From positions 9,672,001 to 9,736,000 of the forward strand of contig OY540821.1 of assembly GCA_961205875.1 (NCBI GenBank): DNA of 64,000 nt. The letters run 5' to 3'. Positions 24,380-35,534 of the stretch are shown here, piece by piece. The translations under genes and the position numbers were made by a program. The notes below the pieces were generated by a model, which worked only from the letters and a program-made list of their open reading frames with translations, made no database searches and was not told where the DNA came from. The stretch's first letter is position 1; the number at the start of each line of letters is the position of its first letter. The DNA comes from Sialis fuliginosa (Eukaryota > Arthropoda > Insecta > Megaloptera > Sialidae).

Positions 24380-25179
24380 TCATTTCCCATACCTCTGTTC
24401 ACATTTATTATACTTGGCTAAAATACCGATAAAAGAATTAGCGCTAACATTATGATGTGTCCGTAAAGAGAAAAACTCAGTAACTCGAATTCTCCATGGT
24501 AAAAAACCATAAGTACATGCGACATCACCGCAATATATAATTAAATCAGGATCGGGGTTTTCGTACATGCTTAATAAATAACTGTTTAAATAATCAACGC
24601 TGACATTTTTACTCTTAACATTGTCCGTTAACTGTTTTGTAACATTCACTATAGTTTCCTTACAATTAATATATGAATAGAAATGTACTTGAATTTTTTT
24701 TGACTTGCCGTTGTTTTTACTAAATCCATTGACTCTCTTGGTTTTCCATACGACTTGCTCAGTGAAATCCTTGTTGATCTCACGTAGCTCATTGTACAGT
24801 TCTTCTTCGTTTTTCTTGATAACACCTGTTAAAAAGAACACATAACCTTAAAATATGAAATCACTTTATTTATATTACTATATTTACCATTATAATCGTA
24901 AAAACTTAAATAAGAAATGCCGGATGCCTTACACCATAGAATGATCTTAGCTAAATCTTTGTATGAAGGATTTTCAGTTCCCAAAATAAATCCTATGTGT
25001 GATGGGATCGTGTTCAGTCTTTTGATGTTTTTAATAATTGTATCAAGCTCTGTATCAACAAATCTGCTTCTGTTATTCCATTTTGATAATAAAATACACC
25101 ATTTTTCGATTATACCCTTATAAATAGAATAAATTTGATGAATTAAAACAAAAAGAATATAATAAAATTTCGATGCCAT
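24380..25179 (-). CDS. NUS1: Dehydrodolichyl diphosphate synthase complex subunit NUS1 (Nogo-B receptor)
   Basis: Exons 25,179-24,888 and 24,825-24,380 (62-bp intron) give 245 residues, shorter than human NUS1 (293). A hydrophobic N-terminal helix (about 4-20, FYYILFVLIHQIYSIY) should anchor it in the ER membrane. The C-terminal cis-prenyltransferase-like domain includes PSHIGFILG, the NPDPDLIIYCGDVACTYGFLPW segment and the final CEQRYGK, which carries the RxG motif needed for catalysis with DHDDS. It makes the long polyprenyl chain of dolichol for N-glycosylation. It does not itself carry the usual substrate-binding residues of the family. It is divergent from THOC7 (563 bp between starts). 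Confidence 0.93.
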
Positions 25180-25742
25180 TCTGTTTGGATGGTATGTATT
25201 TTACAAACATGTTCAAACAATTCAAATCATTTTGTAATCTGACTTTAATTATCTTAATGCAAAATTACACTTTAAATTAAATTGAATGAGCCGAATCACC
25301 AATTCTTGACGTGTATTTTAAATTCTTTTATTAACCAACTTTATCTGATAATTAAAGTGTGATGGGAAAGCAGAATCCTTCAAGACAAACAAAGAGCGAA
25401 ACTATTCGTCAAATCATACATTACATTGCAACATTGACATGATTGACATTGTAAGATGTAATAATGTAATATTTATGCAATATTTTGAATTGTAATCTAA
25501 TAAAATAATAGTGGTTTTAACTTTTAATCCTTTTAATACTGTATTTCATTGATATATTGTTCAGATTTTTACAAGGGGATGAATGTCCCTCTGGTGGTAA
25601 AATTGGTGTAATTGCAAGATTTTTGTATCCTTCATTTGAATAATAGATGGCGTTATTGTATTTATTATAGATTTTATTGTATGCAATTTATGTATTTGTC
25701 GTAGGTTTGAAAATTCTGTGGTTATAAATTTAACCTATAAAT
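25180..25742. promoter_or_regulatory. Divergent promoter region, NUS1 / THOC7
   Basis: TAATAGATGGCGTTATT at 25,641-25,657 lies about 85 bp upstream of the THOC7 ATG and matches the motif upstream of the zinc-finger gene. An ACATGATTGACATTG-type repeat is near 25,435. There is no coding potential. Confidence 0.55.
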
Positions 25743-26441
25743 ATGAATACAGGTAAACAAATATTTAATAATATGTACATTCTTTTAAATAATTACATTC
25801 GTCATAATTTTGCAGAAGAAGTAATAATACGCAGACTTTTAATCGATGGGGATGGCACAGGAGACGACAGAAGACTTAACGCACTTTTAAAAACATTTAA
25901 TAAATGGTGTAATTCATCCAATGATACCGAAAATCACATAATCCACGACAGAATGGTCGCACAATTAGCACAATGTGAATTCGCAGTTAAAAAATCACAA
26001 TTAGCAGGAAAAATGAGCGCTAGAGAGTTAGAACACTACGAGAAAATATCCGAAGAAATTAAATCAAACATTGACAGCATAAACGATCTAATTGAAACAA
26101 GTAAAACCGAACTCAAGCATGCAAAAGTTGTAAGAAAGAATAAAATGGAATACGATGTGTTGGCAAAAATAATAAACGAACAACCTGATAGGAAGAATAC
26201 TGATAAAAAGTTAGCAGATTTAAAGAATGAATTAGCTTCTTTAGAAGAGAAAAATCAACAATTAGAATCGAAAATGGATATGCGACGGAAACAGTTTCTT
26301 CTACTGATTTCGAGCGTTAACCAACTGCGTACAATGGTTGAGACTGCAGACAGCGGAGACATCATGGATATCGCACTGGACACATTTGATGATGATCTAA
26401 CGGAGATAGGAAATAGTCCAGGAGTTGAAATGATAGAATAA
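25743..26441 (+). CDS. THOC7: THO complex subunit 7
   Basis: Exon 1 is only ten bases (25,743-25,752) and exon 2 is 25,816-26,441, giving 211 residues beginning MNTEEVIIRRLLIDGDGTGDD. The core RLLIDGDGTGDDRRLNALLKTF is the signature of the family (human 204 residues). Downstream are the conserved KWCNSS, a heptad-rich coiled coil (about 75-185) with RKNKMEYDVLAKII and MDMRRKQFLLLISSV, and an acidic tail. THOC7 is part of THO/TREX, which couples transcription to mRNA export. The 63-nt intron has no stop and is a multiple of three, so unspliced RNA would still encode a protein with 21 extra residues. The stop lies 68 bp from that of convergent ALKBH6. Confidence 0.95.
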   Translation: MNTGKQIFNNMYILLNNYIRHNFAEEVIIRRLLIDGDGTGDDRRLNALLKTFNKWCNSSNDTENHIIHDRMVAQLAQCEFAVKKSQLAGKMSARELEHYEKISEEIKSNIDSINDLIETSKTELKHAKVVRKNKMEYDVLAKIINEQPDRKNTDKKLADLKNELASLEEKNQQLESKMDMRRKQFLLLISSVNQLRTMVETADSGDIMDIALDTFDDDLTEIGNSPGVEMIE

Positions 26442-26457
26442 TTTTAATATTAATTTT

Positions 26458-26463
26458 TTTATT
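26458..26463 (-). terminator. ALKBH6 polyadenylation signal overlapping the THOC7 3' end
   Basis: TTTATT on the plus strand reads AATAAA on the minus strand, 47 nt after the ALKBH6 stop. Cleavage 10-30 nt further would fall at about the THOC7 stop codon, so the two mRNAs probably overlap tail to tail. Confidence 0.5.
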
Positions 26464-26509
26464 GTGTATAATTGATATAAAAAATATATATAAAACAAAT
26501 AATTTTTGA

Positions 26510-27218
26510 CTATCTACTTAATTTTATTTTCACTTTAGATGTTTTTGGAACATGCCTTATCGTAAGAGATATTCTTGTTTTCCTTTCTAGCTGATCTCCT
26601 ATCTTATAATAACTTAAATTAGCACATTTTTCATCAATAATATCAGTCTTCCGTTCATTGATTTGATGTAAGTATTTTTTATACATATCGTCTTTTAATA
26701 TAACCAAACTTCTCGGATCCAATAACAAATTACATATTTCTATGTTTCCTTCATCGCACTTTTCGTAAAATTCTAGAACTGTATGTGATCCAAGACTAAT
26801 CGTGGTAACGGTGGGGTAAAACAAGGGTCCGTCTAAATGTGGCATTATCCCTTGGCCAGGTAAGTATTCGTTGATGAGTATGTGGTTGGCGTTTTTATCT
26901 GCGAATACTCTTAAATGATTCACTTTTTCTACATAGTTTGTTAACCACTGTGGAATGTCTTCTGCAATCATTCCATTTCTGTGCGGGATACCTCCCCAGT
27001 TTTGTAGCCTGCGATGGGATAGCTGTGTCCATTTTGGTTTTGGTGATGAATTTATACAGTTCGTAAGAAAATTTTCTTCTTCGGTCGTAATGAAGTTTGG
27101 AATGTAATAAACAGTAGCAGGGGCCTAAAACGTGATGTATATATTATCGACTATTCATAAATATACAAATAATTCTGACCTTCGACACTTTAAAAGATTC
27201 TAAATCATTTAACATCAT
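26510..27218 (-). CDS. ALKBH6: Alpha-ketoglutarate-dependent dioxygenase ALKBH6
   Basis: Exon 1 (27,218-27,180; MMLNDLESFKVSK) and exon 2 (27,124-26,510) are joined across a 55-bp intron in phase 0 to give 217 residues (human 238). Conserved parts: APATVYYIPNFI, PKWTQL, LQNWGGIPH, NEYLPGQGIMPHLDGP with the H-x-D iron ligands, YPTVTTISLGSHTVLEFY, the distal histidine in LHQI, and the TRISLTIRHV segment carrying the 2-oxoglutarate-binding arginine. The family uses Fe(II), O2 and 2-oxoglutarate for oxidation; the substrate of ALKBH6 is not settled. The shorter open frame starting at 26,971 misses the N-terminal third. Confidence 0.94.
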
Positions 27219-27346
27219 TAAAGAATTTATTGAATAATATACAATACAATTCTAACCATACTTTCTGTGATGACACTAATATATATGTAGTTCTTAATTA
27301 AACACACCGGTGGAATCGGTGGATTATTGCACTGATAGAACTAGAC

Positions 27347-27534
27347 TAGCGGTTCATAAACTTATATGATCTAGGGACCCCCTTTTGAACAATTATTTTT
27401 CAGGAACTTCCTCTCCCAGATAAAAAAACAAAGAAGGTCGTTAAATACTAATTAATCACTGGTAAATAGAACTGTAAAAGTACTTTAATTTATGCCAAAC
27501 ATGTTTCACGGACCCCCGTGTTTAAGAGCCACTG
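27347..27534. mobile_element. hAT MITE between ALKBH6 and MFAP1
   Basis: It starts TAGCGGTTCATAAAC and ends GTTTAAGAGCCACTG, flanked by AACTAGAC (27,339-27,346) and AATTAGAC (27,535-27,542), 7 of 8 identical. It is 188 bp, with GGGACCCCC/GGACCCCC near both ends. Confidence 0.7.
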
Positions 27535-27718
27535 AATTAGACAAATTAATATAGTAGATTAATATATGATCATATCAAAAAAGGCCTTAGGTCGTCTTTT
27601 ATACAAGATAATTAAAAAATAATAAACAAAAACAGATTTATAAATAATAATTTAATAAAAACAACATGTTATATGAGGAAATACCCTTTCATTGAATTTA
27701 TCTTAATCCGGAAAAAAA

Positions 27719-28090
27719 TAAACATCTAATTAGATCACATCTGATCCAATAAGGTCTGAGTAGATCTGGTGTCATATAATCTGATTAGATCAAACTTTCT
27801 ACTCAATCAGATCAAATCTGATGTCATACTTAAAAGTATATCTAAATCTGATTAGATCAAACTTTGTATCCAGTTAGATTTGCTTATATCTGATTATTAT
27901 TATAATTTTATATCTAGATCTATTTAGATATGCTGACATACTTAATGAAGCATGTCTAGGTCTAGATCTGATTTTATATCCAATTGGATTTAATTAATAT
28001 CTGTTTGGATGTGATGCTCTACCTTATTACATTTGAATATTTGATGGACACTGTCTAAATCTAATTACCTACATCTAATTCTATACCCAA
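27719..28090 (+). repeat. Degenerate repeats of TCTGATTAGATCAAA
   Basis: Variants of AATCTGATTAGATCAAACTTT occur at about 27,778, 27,805 and 27,846, with further TCTAGATCTGAT and TCCAATTGGATTT units. The period is irregular (about 25-70 bp). Confidence 0.55.
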
Positions 28091-28277
28091 TGAGAATTAC
28101 TTAGCTCTTGCTAACAGTGTAATTTCAATTTCTATTTGATCAGCCTTCTTCTTTCCTGCTTGAATTTTTAAATAAAAAATTAAACATACATTTTATTAAA
28201 TAAATTTATTATAAAAGAAATACATGTATTTATATTTGTAAATATGAACACCATATAAAGTATTTACACTACTGAAA

Positions 28278-29716
28278 TTAATTCTCGTGTTTCCGTTTAA
28301 CAGAAGACGGCTTATCAAACACTTGCTTCATTCCCGCAGCTTGGATATTATGAAACTTAAGATTTTGCGTCGTTTCGCTAATCCACGGTGAATCAAACTG
28401 CGTTGTGTCCTGGTCAACTAAATGAGTATATTTAGTTCGACCGGACCGTCCAAAGTTTTTAACTTGCATGACTTTAGGTAGAATTGTTTTGTCAAAATGA
28501 TCTTCAAGAGTAGCAGCTGAGAAGTCGCGTTTGAACACATGCTCTTCATTATCCATGTAGAAAGCACCGCGGTGGTAATACTTCTGTAGGAACTTGTACT
28601 TACCTTTGACGGCTTTGTTTGTTACTTGTTTTGGATTCAAACGTAACTCTAGACGGCGTTCATCTTCTGTCATGTTACGTAAACGCTCGATTTCCATACG
28701 TTCACGTTCTAACAGTTCTCTCTCTTCTCGGTCTCGTTTGATACGTTTCAGTTCTCTTAGTTTCCATGCCTCATATTCTACCTCATCATTTTCATCGTCT
28801 GTACACACGTCATTCAAGTTAGGTTCTTTGTCATCTTTCTTTGACTGTTGTTCATGCCTGATTGCATCTTCAACCATTCTTAACGTTTGTCGTTTTCTCT
28901 CCTCTGCCATTTTTTTTGTTTCAATTTCCAGCTGTTTCCGTTTCATTTCTTCTTTTTCTTTTTCAATCACCGTAATACGATCTCGTTTCCGAACAAACAC
29001 TGGTTTTAACCTCGGGCCAGTATCTTCTTCAGAATCTGTATATTCTTCGTACTCTGAGCTTTCAGAACTCTCTTCTTCTGATTTTCCTTCATCTTCTTTA
29101 TCAAGTACTTCGTCTTCTTGTTTATTTAAAACTTTCTGTCTTAACATAAGCCTTCGCCGTTCAATTTCATCATCGCTTAGTTCGTTCTCTGATTCCGATT
29201 CACCTGAACATTCAACTGTATGTTTCTGACGTACTCTCTCTTCCTCTTTGAGTTCTTCTTCATCTTCTTCTTCGCTGGCTTCAAGGATTTCAGGTTCATG
29301 TATTTTTCTGTGTCTTTCAGCTCTGTGTTCAGTATCAGATTCATCTTCAACGTACCTGTTATTCAAACGTCTCAATCTGGGGTCATCTATATTTTCATCT
29401 TCGACTCTACGCAACGTTTCTGCTTCCGGGGATTCTTTACTGGGCGCAAGCGCTTTTCGATTACGTTTATCTAAAAAGTCTTCCTCTTCACTCTCTGAAT
29501 CAGAACTCTCGTATGGTGCATAATCAGGACGTTTACCAGAAACATATCTGTGTACTTTTACTTTTTGCATAGACACCTCACCTAAAGAAATAAAGATATT
29601 TTTTAATTTATATAAAAAAGTATATTTTATTCGTTCGTACCTTTTTCATTTCTTACAGGAACTGCCCCTGCAGTACTTTGTATCCCAAATAACGTTTGAT
29701 TCTGTGGATTCATCAT
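28278..29716 (-). CDS. MFAP1: Microfibrillar-associated protein 1 (spliceosomal MFAP1)
   Basis: Exons 29,716-29,641 and 29,581-28,278 (59-bp intron, phase 1) give 459 residues (human 439). The N-terminus MMNPQNQTLFGIQSTAGAVP continues into VRNEKGEVSMQKVKVHRYVS, which matches the vertebrate start, so the exon is secure. The acidic, serine-rich middle has DPRLRRL, ERRRLMLRQKV, YEEYTDSEEDTGPRLKPVFVRK and LNDVCTDDENDEVEYEAWKLRE. The C-terminus (NKAVKGKYKFLQKYYHRGAF; RDFSAATLEDHFDKTILPK; NFGRSGRTKYTHLVDQDTTQ) is nearly invariant in the family. Despite its name the protein is nuclear and belongs to the spliceosomal B complex, where it binds Prp38. AATAAA on the minus strand lies about 70 nt downstream. 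Confidence 0.97.
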
Positions 29717-30299
29717 TTTTGATGTGTTTATTATTAATTAACAACTCATGAACCTTATTTTGACAATCTGTCAAATAAAATTGGGGTATGTTTATAGATT
29801 TAATCAGCATCCTTCAAACAACTTATTGCAAGTTACTAAAATATTTGAATAAATCGTTTATTTTACGTTATTTAAACATATCCTGTTCTTATATTGATAA
29901 TTTAAAGCTTCTTCTTGAATATAACGAAAGGAAAATGAGTAATATAATCTTAAAATAGCCCTTTTTAAATATATCTGTTTAGAATCACTGGAAGTGTGAT
30001 ACATAAGACTTCTCATAGATGTCGCCATGTGTACATTAACCACCTGCTGCTGTTCCCACATTCTTCTACATGGCCATTCTCTGCCGGTGTATACGCGTTA
30101 GTTTCAAAGTTGTCAAGGACCGTAGCACAAAAACAAGATTTACATGTGCAAAATTATATGTGATTTAAAAAATAATAACAAATTAATCGGTTTTGTGCAT
30201 TTTTAGTGTTTTCCGTGTGTTTGTGGGTTGTGTATTTAGTGTGTTTGTTGTGTATTTGTTTGTTTTCTGTTGGATTATGACCGCAAATTAATATTGGAT
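29717..30299. promoter_or_regulatory. Divergent promoter region and possible noncoding first exon of a plus-strand transcript
   Basis: The MFAP1 start is at 29,716 on the minus strand. About 300 bp away, CATAGATGTCGCCATG (30,015-30,030) resembles the TAGATGGCG promoter motif of two other divergent pairs. From about 30,100 the base composition becomes GT-rich and a good donor GGAT|GTAAGT occurs at 30,300. An ATG at 30,277 is followed after four codons by a stop, so the exon would be non-coding. The assignment is inferred from promoter symmetry and the donor only. Confidence 0.35.
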
Positions 30300-33200
30300 G
30301 TAAGTTGTCTTTTTTATACACATATTATTTTCTGCAGGTATGTCCTTTCTTAAATGTGTACTATTATTTATTATGTCGTTTGTTTTTTGAGTTTTTTTTT
30401 GCATTTATCTTCGATGTAATTCCGCGAAGTAAAAGTTGTCAAAACTTCTTGACATTATTTTAAAAGTTTTAAGTGATAAGTTTGTTCGTTTTTATTAATA
30501 TTCTTTATTTCAATTTGCTACTTTTAAAATTAAATTTAAATTAAAGAAATCATTAAATTTATATAGTTTTACCTTCAGTAGAATAAATTATTTAATTATT
30601 TAACTATAAATAAATATGCACACTAATCAAATAATACAAATTATTCTACTTACTTATTATCTATACATACCTTGTAATTTTCTTCTGTCAATTAATTGTT
30701 AAACAAAACTATACTTCAATAACTATGAAATGCATTTTAAATTGTACATTGCGTATTTTGATATTATGCTAGTTTTAATATTAGGTAATGATTGTTACGC
30801 ATAAAATTCTTATACATTTATACGTTAAGTAAATTCAAACAGTGGTGTTTTATCTATGCGAATAAAGAGTAAATGGGAAGGAATAAAAAAAATAAAAATT
30901 AATTGTGTTTAATATTTTTTCAATTCAAAATAACTCAAATACATTGATTTTCAAAAAAATACTTCACTGGGGAACTATTGAACTTAAATAATAAATATAA
31001 TATAAAATTTAGTTTATGATTCTATAACCATTGTAATATGTGATAAAAACTCTGTTTATACCCATAAGCAAATTTATGTAAAAAAATAATCAATAATCTT
31101 AATTATTATAAACCTCCCCCATTGTAATTTATCGTTGGACGCCACTGTACAGACGGCTTTATAAAATATTTGCCTCTGGCACCCGAACGATTAACCGTTT
31201 ACCGGTTTGTACAATGTAGATGATCTCCATGATGCTGGATGACGACCAAATTATTTTTTTCTTAAATCAAGTGTGGCCACCACACGACTTTACCGAAGTT
31301 TTTATAAAAATCAATATGAAATTATATATTCTAATAATAATTGTCTAAAAACTGTTCAATAAGTTAAACCAATAAATCTAAATGTAAAATTAAAAATGCA
31401 TTTTAAGAAAAATATAAATATACGTATTAAATTATCGAAGTTCGACTGTACGACCTTGCTAAGGACGAATGGTTACTAATTAAATATTTGAACGGTTTTA
31501 TTTGATTTTATAATTAATTATTTCACATATGCAAATTAACATAATTCATTTTTTATTATATTTTATTGTAAGTATTATATATAGGTGTTTTAATTATTTT
31601 AATGTAGGTATTTTATAATTACTCTTTTTTATTGATTTTTATAATTTATTATTTAAAAGGACAAATCGTATCAGTGGCGCGTCATGACAGTCGGGGACCC
31701 CTTCCTTTTTGTGGTATGAAGTAAATTTCAACATTAAAAAAACATCATATTTAATATTTGAAGATCTTTTTTTGCTCTTATAATTGCAAAAAAAAGTTTT
31801 CAAATATAGTTATAATTTTTTTTAGCTAGGGTCCACATTTTACCTCGGGCCCTAGGCAGTTGCCTAAAGTACCTCGTATACTTACAATTAGTGGACAAAC
31901 AATATATAGGTACTCTAGAAAGATACGTCTTATTCCTAGTATCCAAGAATTAAAAATATATATTTATAAAATGCAGGTAAAAAATGACTATGTAGAATTA
32001 AATATACATATAAATGTAAAAAATATTAAAATAATGCTTTTACACTTTTTGAATAAATCATGAAAAATGTAAATATAATAAATATTATTATAAGTTATAA
32101 CTGTTATAAGTATAACTAATTAAAGATATCAGTAATTAGATATATTAGTAATTAGTCAAAATAAGTACATTAAAATATAAGCTATATCTAACGTTTAAAA
32201 TTCTTTTTGAATTTTGATGTCGAGGGTATATTTAAAAATTTCTCTCTATTTTATTATGTATAATGTAATATACGTATTATAATAAACTAGTTGTAGCTAT
32301 GAAGCCATAAAAATATAAAAACTGCAAATGTCGCATATAGTATTACATACATGTAATTTATTCTTTTAACATACATACTATAGATATAGATAATAGATAG
32401 AGTATTGAGTCAATGTGACTTATGGCAGCAGTTCTCAACCTTTTTATGTACATAGTCTATATATCTTCGTCATTAGGGTTAAAGTATAACTATGACGTAT
32501 GTATATAAACTTAAAGATGTAATAGGTGCATTTATTAATAAAATCAATTATTTGTATAGAGATATTAAAATATATTTATTCACTTGCCACAAAAAATTAT
32601 GTGGTTTGTAACAAGTAATTGTCACGCCTATTGATTTCTATGCAGTGTGTGGTTATTTTATTAACCCTTTCGCTATAGCTTGTATAAGCTATACATATAT
32701 ACCCATATATTTTGTGGCAAAAGGGTTAGTAAATTTTATAGCAAGCGAGTGTGATTTTTAAAATTTTTAACCCCCGATTTGGAAAAAGTATTATATGTGT
32801 AAAATAAAGAGTTATGTGTTTAATTTGTATATTTGTTTGTTTATATCTCATGATCTATTGCAGTTTTAACGAATTGGAATATTTTAATTTAATAGTTGAT
32901 TATAAAAAAATCTTCGTTAGGTATGGTTTGTTCTTAATTAATAATTTAATAGGTTAAAAATTATAACAACTATATCAATAAATGTACTTATTGTTAGTGA
33001 AAAATTATAATTACGTTTTAAAAATTAATATATCGATTTAATAAATATGTTTTTTATTGTCCATTCTTTGTTAAAAAAGTGTGAAATAAACAATATTGGA
33101 ATTTAATAATAATTTTATTAATTTTTCTCACACTCATGGGCGTATTTTTAAAGAATAAATGAAAAATAACTACATAGCAAAAAAAGGTTATTAAATTGCA

Positions 33201-33611
33201 CCTGGAATTTTTTTTTGCTTGAAAACAAAAAGAGCAAAAATAATTCGTATTTAAAAAAATAAAGGTTAACAATTTTTAAAATATTTTTTTGGTTAGAAAA
33301 AATTCTGGTTACGCCACTGTAAATAAACAATAATTAATTATTAATCTATGTTTCAAGAACACTTCTGTTACCCATCTGTCATACACACAGTTTATCTGTT
33401 TACTTGGAACTTGTATATTGTACAGATTTCTACCTAAAACAGTTGTTGATAATTCTTTAAATAGACATTACAACGTTTTGGTTATTTATTTATAAATGCT
33501 AGGTTAGGGTATAACATATGTGTTGTGTTAATGACATGTTATAGTTTAAATACCGTATGGTTCATGAAAAATTATAGAATAAATTGTACTTTGATGTTTT
33601 TATTTAATTAT
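30300..33611. other. Gene-free AT-rich DNA
   Basis: No coding exon is seen. There are TE ends: GACGCCACTG at 31,133-31,142, CAGTGGCGCGTCATGACAG at 31,672 (matching a family seen again at 61,162), a hAT-like CAGTTCTCAACC near 32,433 and TTACGCCACTG at 33,310-33,320. It may be intronic if the 30.1-kb first exon is real. Confidence 0.45.
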
Positions 33612-33787
33612 AGCTGTTAACCGCGACTTTTTCCGCGTGGAATTTGTATTTTTTTTATCTAATCAATTTTTTGGATACAAAGTAGCCTAAGTCCTTCCTC
33701 AGGATGCAAGCTATCTCCCTGCCAAATTTCATCAATATCGGTTCAGCGATTTAGGAGTTACTTTCGCATTTATAATATATGTATGGA
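33612..33787 (-). mobile_element. Helitron-like element, copy A1
   Basis: Read on the minus strand it starts TCCATACATATATTATAAATGCG after an A and ends near AACAGCTAT (degenerate CTAG). Inside are ACCGATATTGATGAAATTTGG and GGATGCAAGCTATCTCCC-type segments shared with the other copies. Confidence 0.6.
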
Positions 33788-34404
33788 TTATATAAAGTTG
33801 TTTTATCATATGGGGTTAGTTAATGGGGTACCGCTGATATAATTATATAATATTCGTTGCGGTTATTTTAAAGTCAGTCGATAAGAAATGATGTCCTTAA
33901 TAAATACCAAAGATGCAAGGTTGTAGGCGCCTGAGAAATAAAAAAAAATGACTGCTTTTTATTCTTAAATCGTCGATGCAGCGAAAACAATGTAAGATAG
34001 AGCAAAAATTAAGAGAAACAATTTTAGAGGTAATAAAAATTCCTATAAAAAAGGTAATTCCGATATGAGAGTCATTCAAAATTACGAGACTAAAATGTTT
34101 TTTTTTTTTATAACTAAAATGTGATATCGGTAAATTCCAAAAAAATCACGGTTCAAGTAGACATTATTGGAAAGCTTCTCACGAGTTCAAAACTTATTTT
34201 TCACTTTAAATTGTAATTATTGGAGCTATACAGTGCCCGTATAAGTCAGTTAAGCGATTTGCATTCAGAACGAAAATAAAAAGAAGAGCATACAGAAATA
34301 TGGTTTATTGATTGGTAATTTAGATACAAAATAAATGACGGTTTAGATGTTACATTTTGTGTTCAAACTGTTTAACACCCTCGCAGGTACAGAGTTTTGT
34401 TACA

Positions 34405-34560
34405 GTCGGGACTCGTTTATTCTAAGCCTGCTGAATCGTTTTGACACGAGGAAGTCGCGTTTATTCGAAGTCGAGAGGGGCTCCCACCAAGTTATGTATA
34501 GATCCTTGACCAATCACGGGAATTGACGTCACCACGAAGACGTATTCAAATGTTATAAAT
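34405..34560. mobile_element. Fragments of pogo-like and AAGGTTAG-family elements
   Basis: CAGTCGGGACTCGTTTATTC (34,404-34,423) resembles a pogo/Tigger end. Next to it, CTTGACCAATCACGGGAATTGACGTCAC (about 34,506-34,533) is related to the interior of the nested MITE at 18,825-19,346. A second, inverted fragment is at about 45,478-45,530. Confidence 0.45.
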
Positions 34561-34755
34561 GTATAATAGAATATCAATTACAAGAAAACCTTTATTTAAT
34601 CTTATCTTCGTATTTTTTGATATTTTAACAACATATACAATTAAAGAAGTACAAATTCGATATTGCAAAATCATGAAAAAGCTATCACAGACAATTTTAT
34701 CTATTCGGGAAGTGTCATTTTTACTATTTTTAAGTTGGCAATACGTTCTGTGGTT

Positions 34756-34880
34756 GTTACCTTTTTCACGATTAAACCGCTATACCGATCTTGATGAAAT
34801 TTTGTAAGAAGATAGCTTGCATCCTGAGAAGCGATATAGGCTACTTTATATCTTGAATACTTGATTAGATAAAAAATACA
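34756..34880 (+). mobile_element. Helitron-like element, fragment A2
   Basis: TTACCTTTTTCACGATTAAACCGCTATACCGATCTTGATG and GATAGCTTGCATCCTGAGAAG match the interior of the other copies, in plus orientation. Ends are missing. Confidence 0.5.
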
Positions 34881-35534
34881 AATTCAGAATACTTCGAAAT
34901 TTTAAATAAACAAAATCTCGAATAGTCGTATGTTCTACTGTATTAATATTTTTCAAGTAACCTCCAACAAGTTATCTTCCACGCAAACATTGAATAATTC
35001 ATATAAAAGTATAGATGAAATGCATCTCATAGCTACTGCAGATGACGTAATATATGTAAATGTTTAGGACCACTCCTCTGCAAAGAACCATATACGTTTC
35101 GTCGGGACCAAAGAACTGTGACACACCCACTAAGAACCTACGAACCATAAGCAATAACTTTCGGTCGAATGTATACAAAATATTCTGTCAAAAGTAAAAA
35201 TGTAAAATTATTTTCATGAAAATCTGGAAGCCATATAATTTAACATAAATACATTTAATTTACTTAAAGTGAACGCGAATGACCTTAAAACAGTTATCGC
35301 ATCCAAATCGAAATTCTGATAAATAAATCACTTTCAAAATAGTTTGCAATTTTGAAAGTTGTAGTTAGTTCAATGTGTACGAGCAATCATAGCTACCTTG
35401 ATGAATTAATTAACGCACATAGCAGAGAAATGTGCCACTCAGGTGTCAATGTGATTAACTTTACTTCAAGTATACTTAAAATATATATAATTGAAACTTT
35501 ACAAGTCTTGAGGCTTCCGCGGTGATCTTGATAT

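Larger units (their letters stand above)
27219..28277. other. Intergenic DNA between ALKBH6 and MFAP1
   Basis: It contains a short hAT MITE (27,347-27,534), an AGATC-rich degenerate repeat tract (27,719-28,090) and, at 28,205-28,210, the AATAAA of MFAP1 on the minus strand, about 70 nt after its stop. The ALKBH6 promoter should lie in the first 100-130 bp. Confidence 0.5.

Noticed and set aside
29858..30061. A 67-residue minus-strand ORF starting MWEQQQVVNVHMATSMRS
   Set aside because: It lies in the MFAP1 divergent promoter, matches no family I know, and its second half is AT-codon driven. It covers the shared promoter motif, which explains part of the ATGGCGACATCT sequence.
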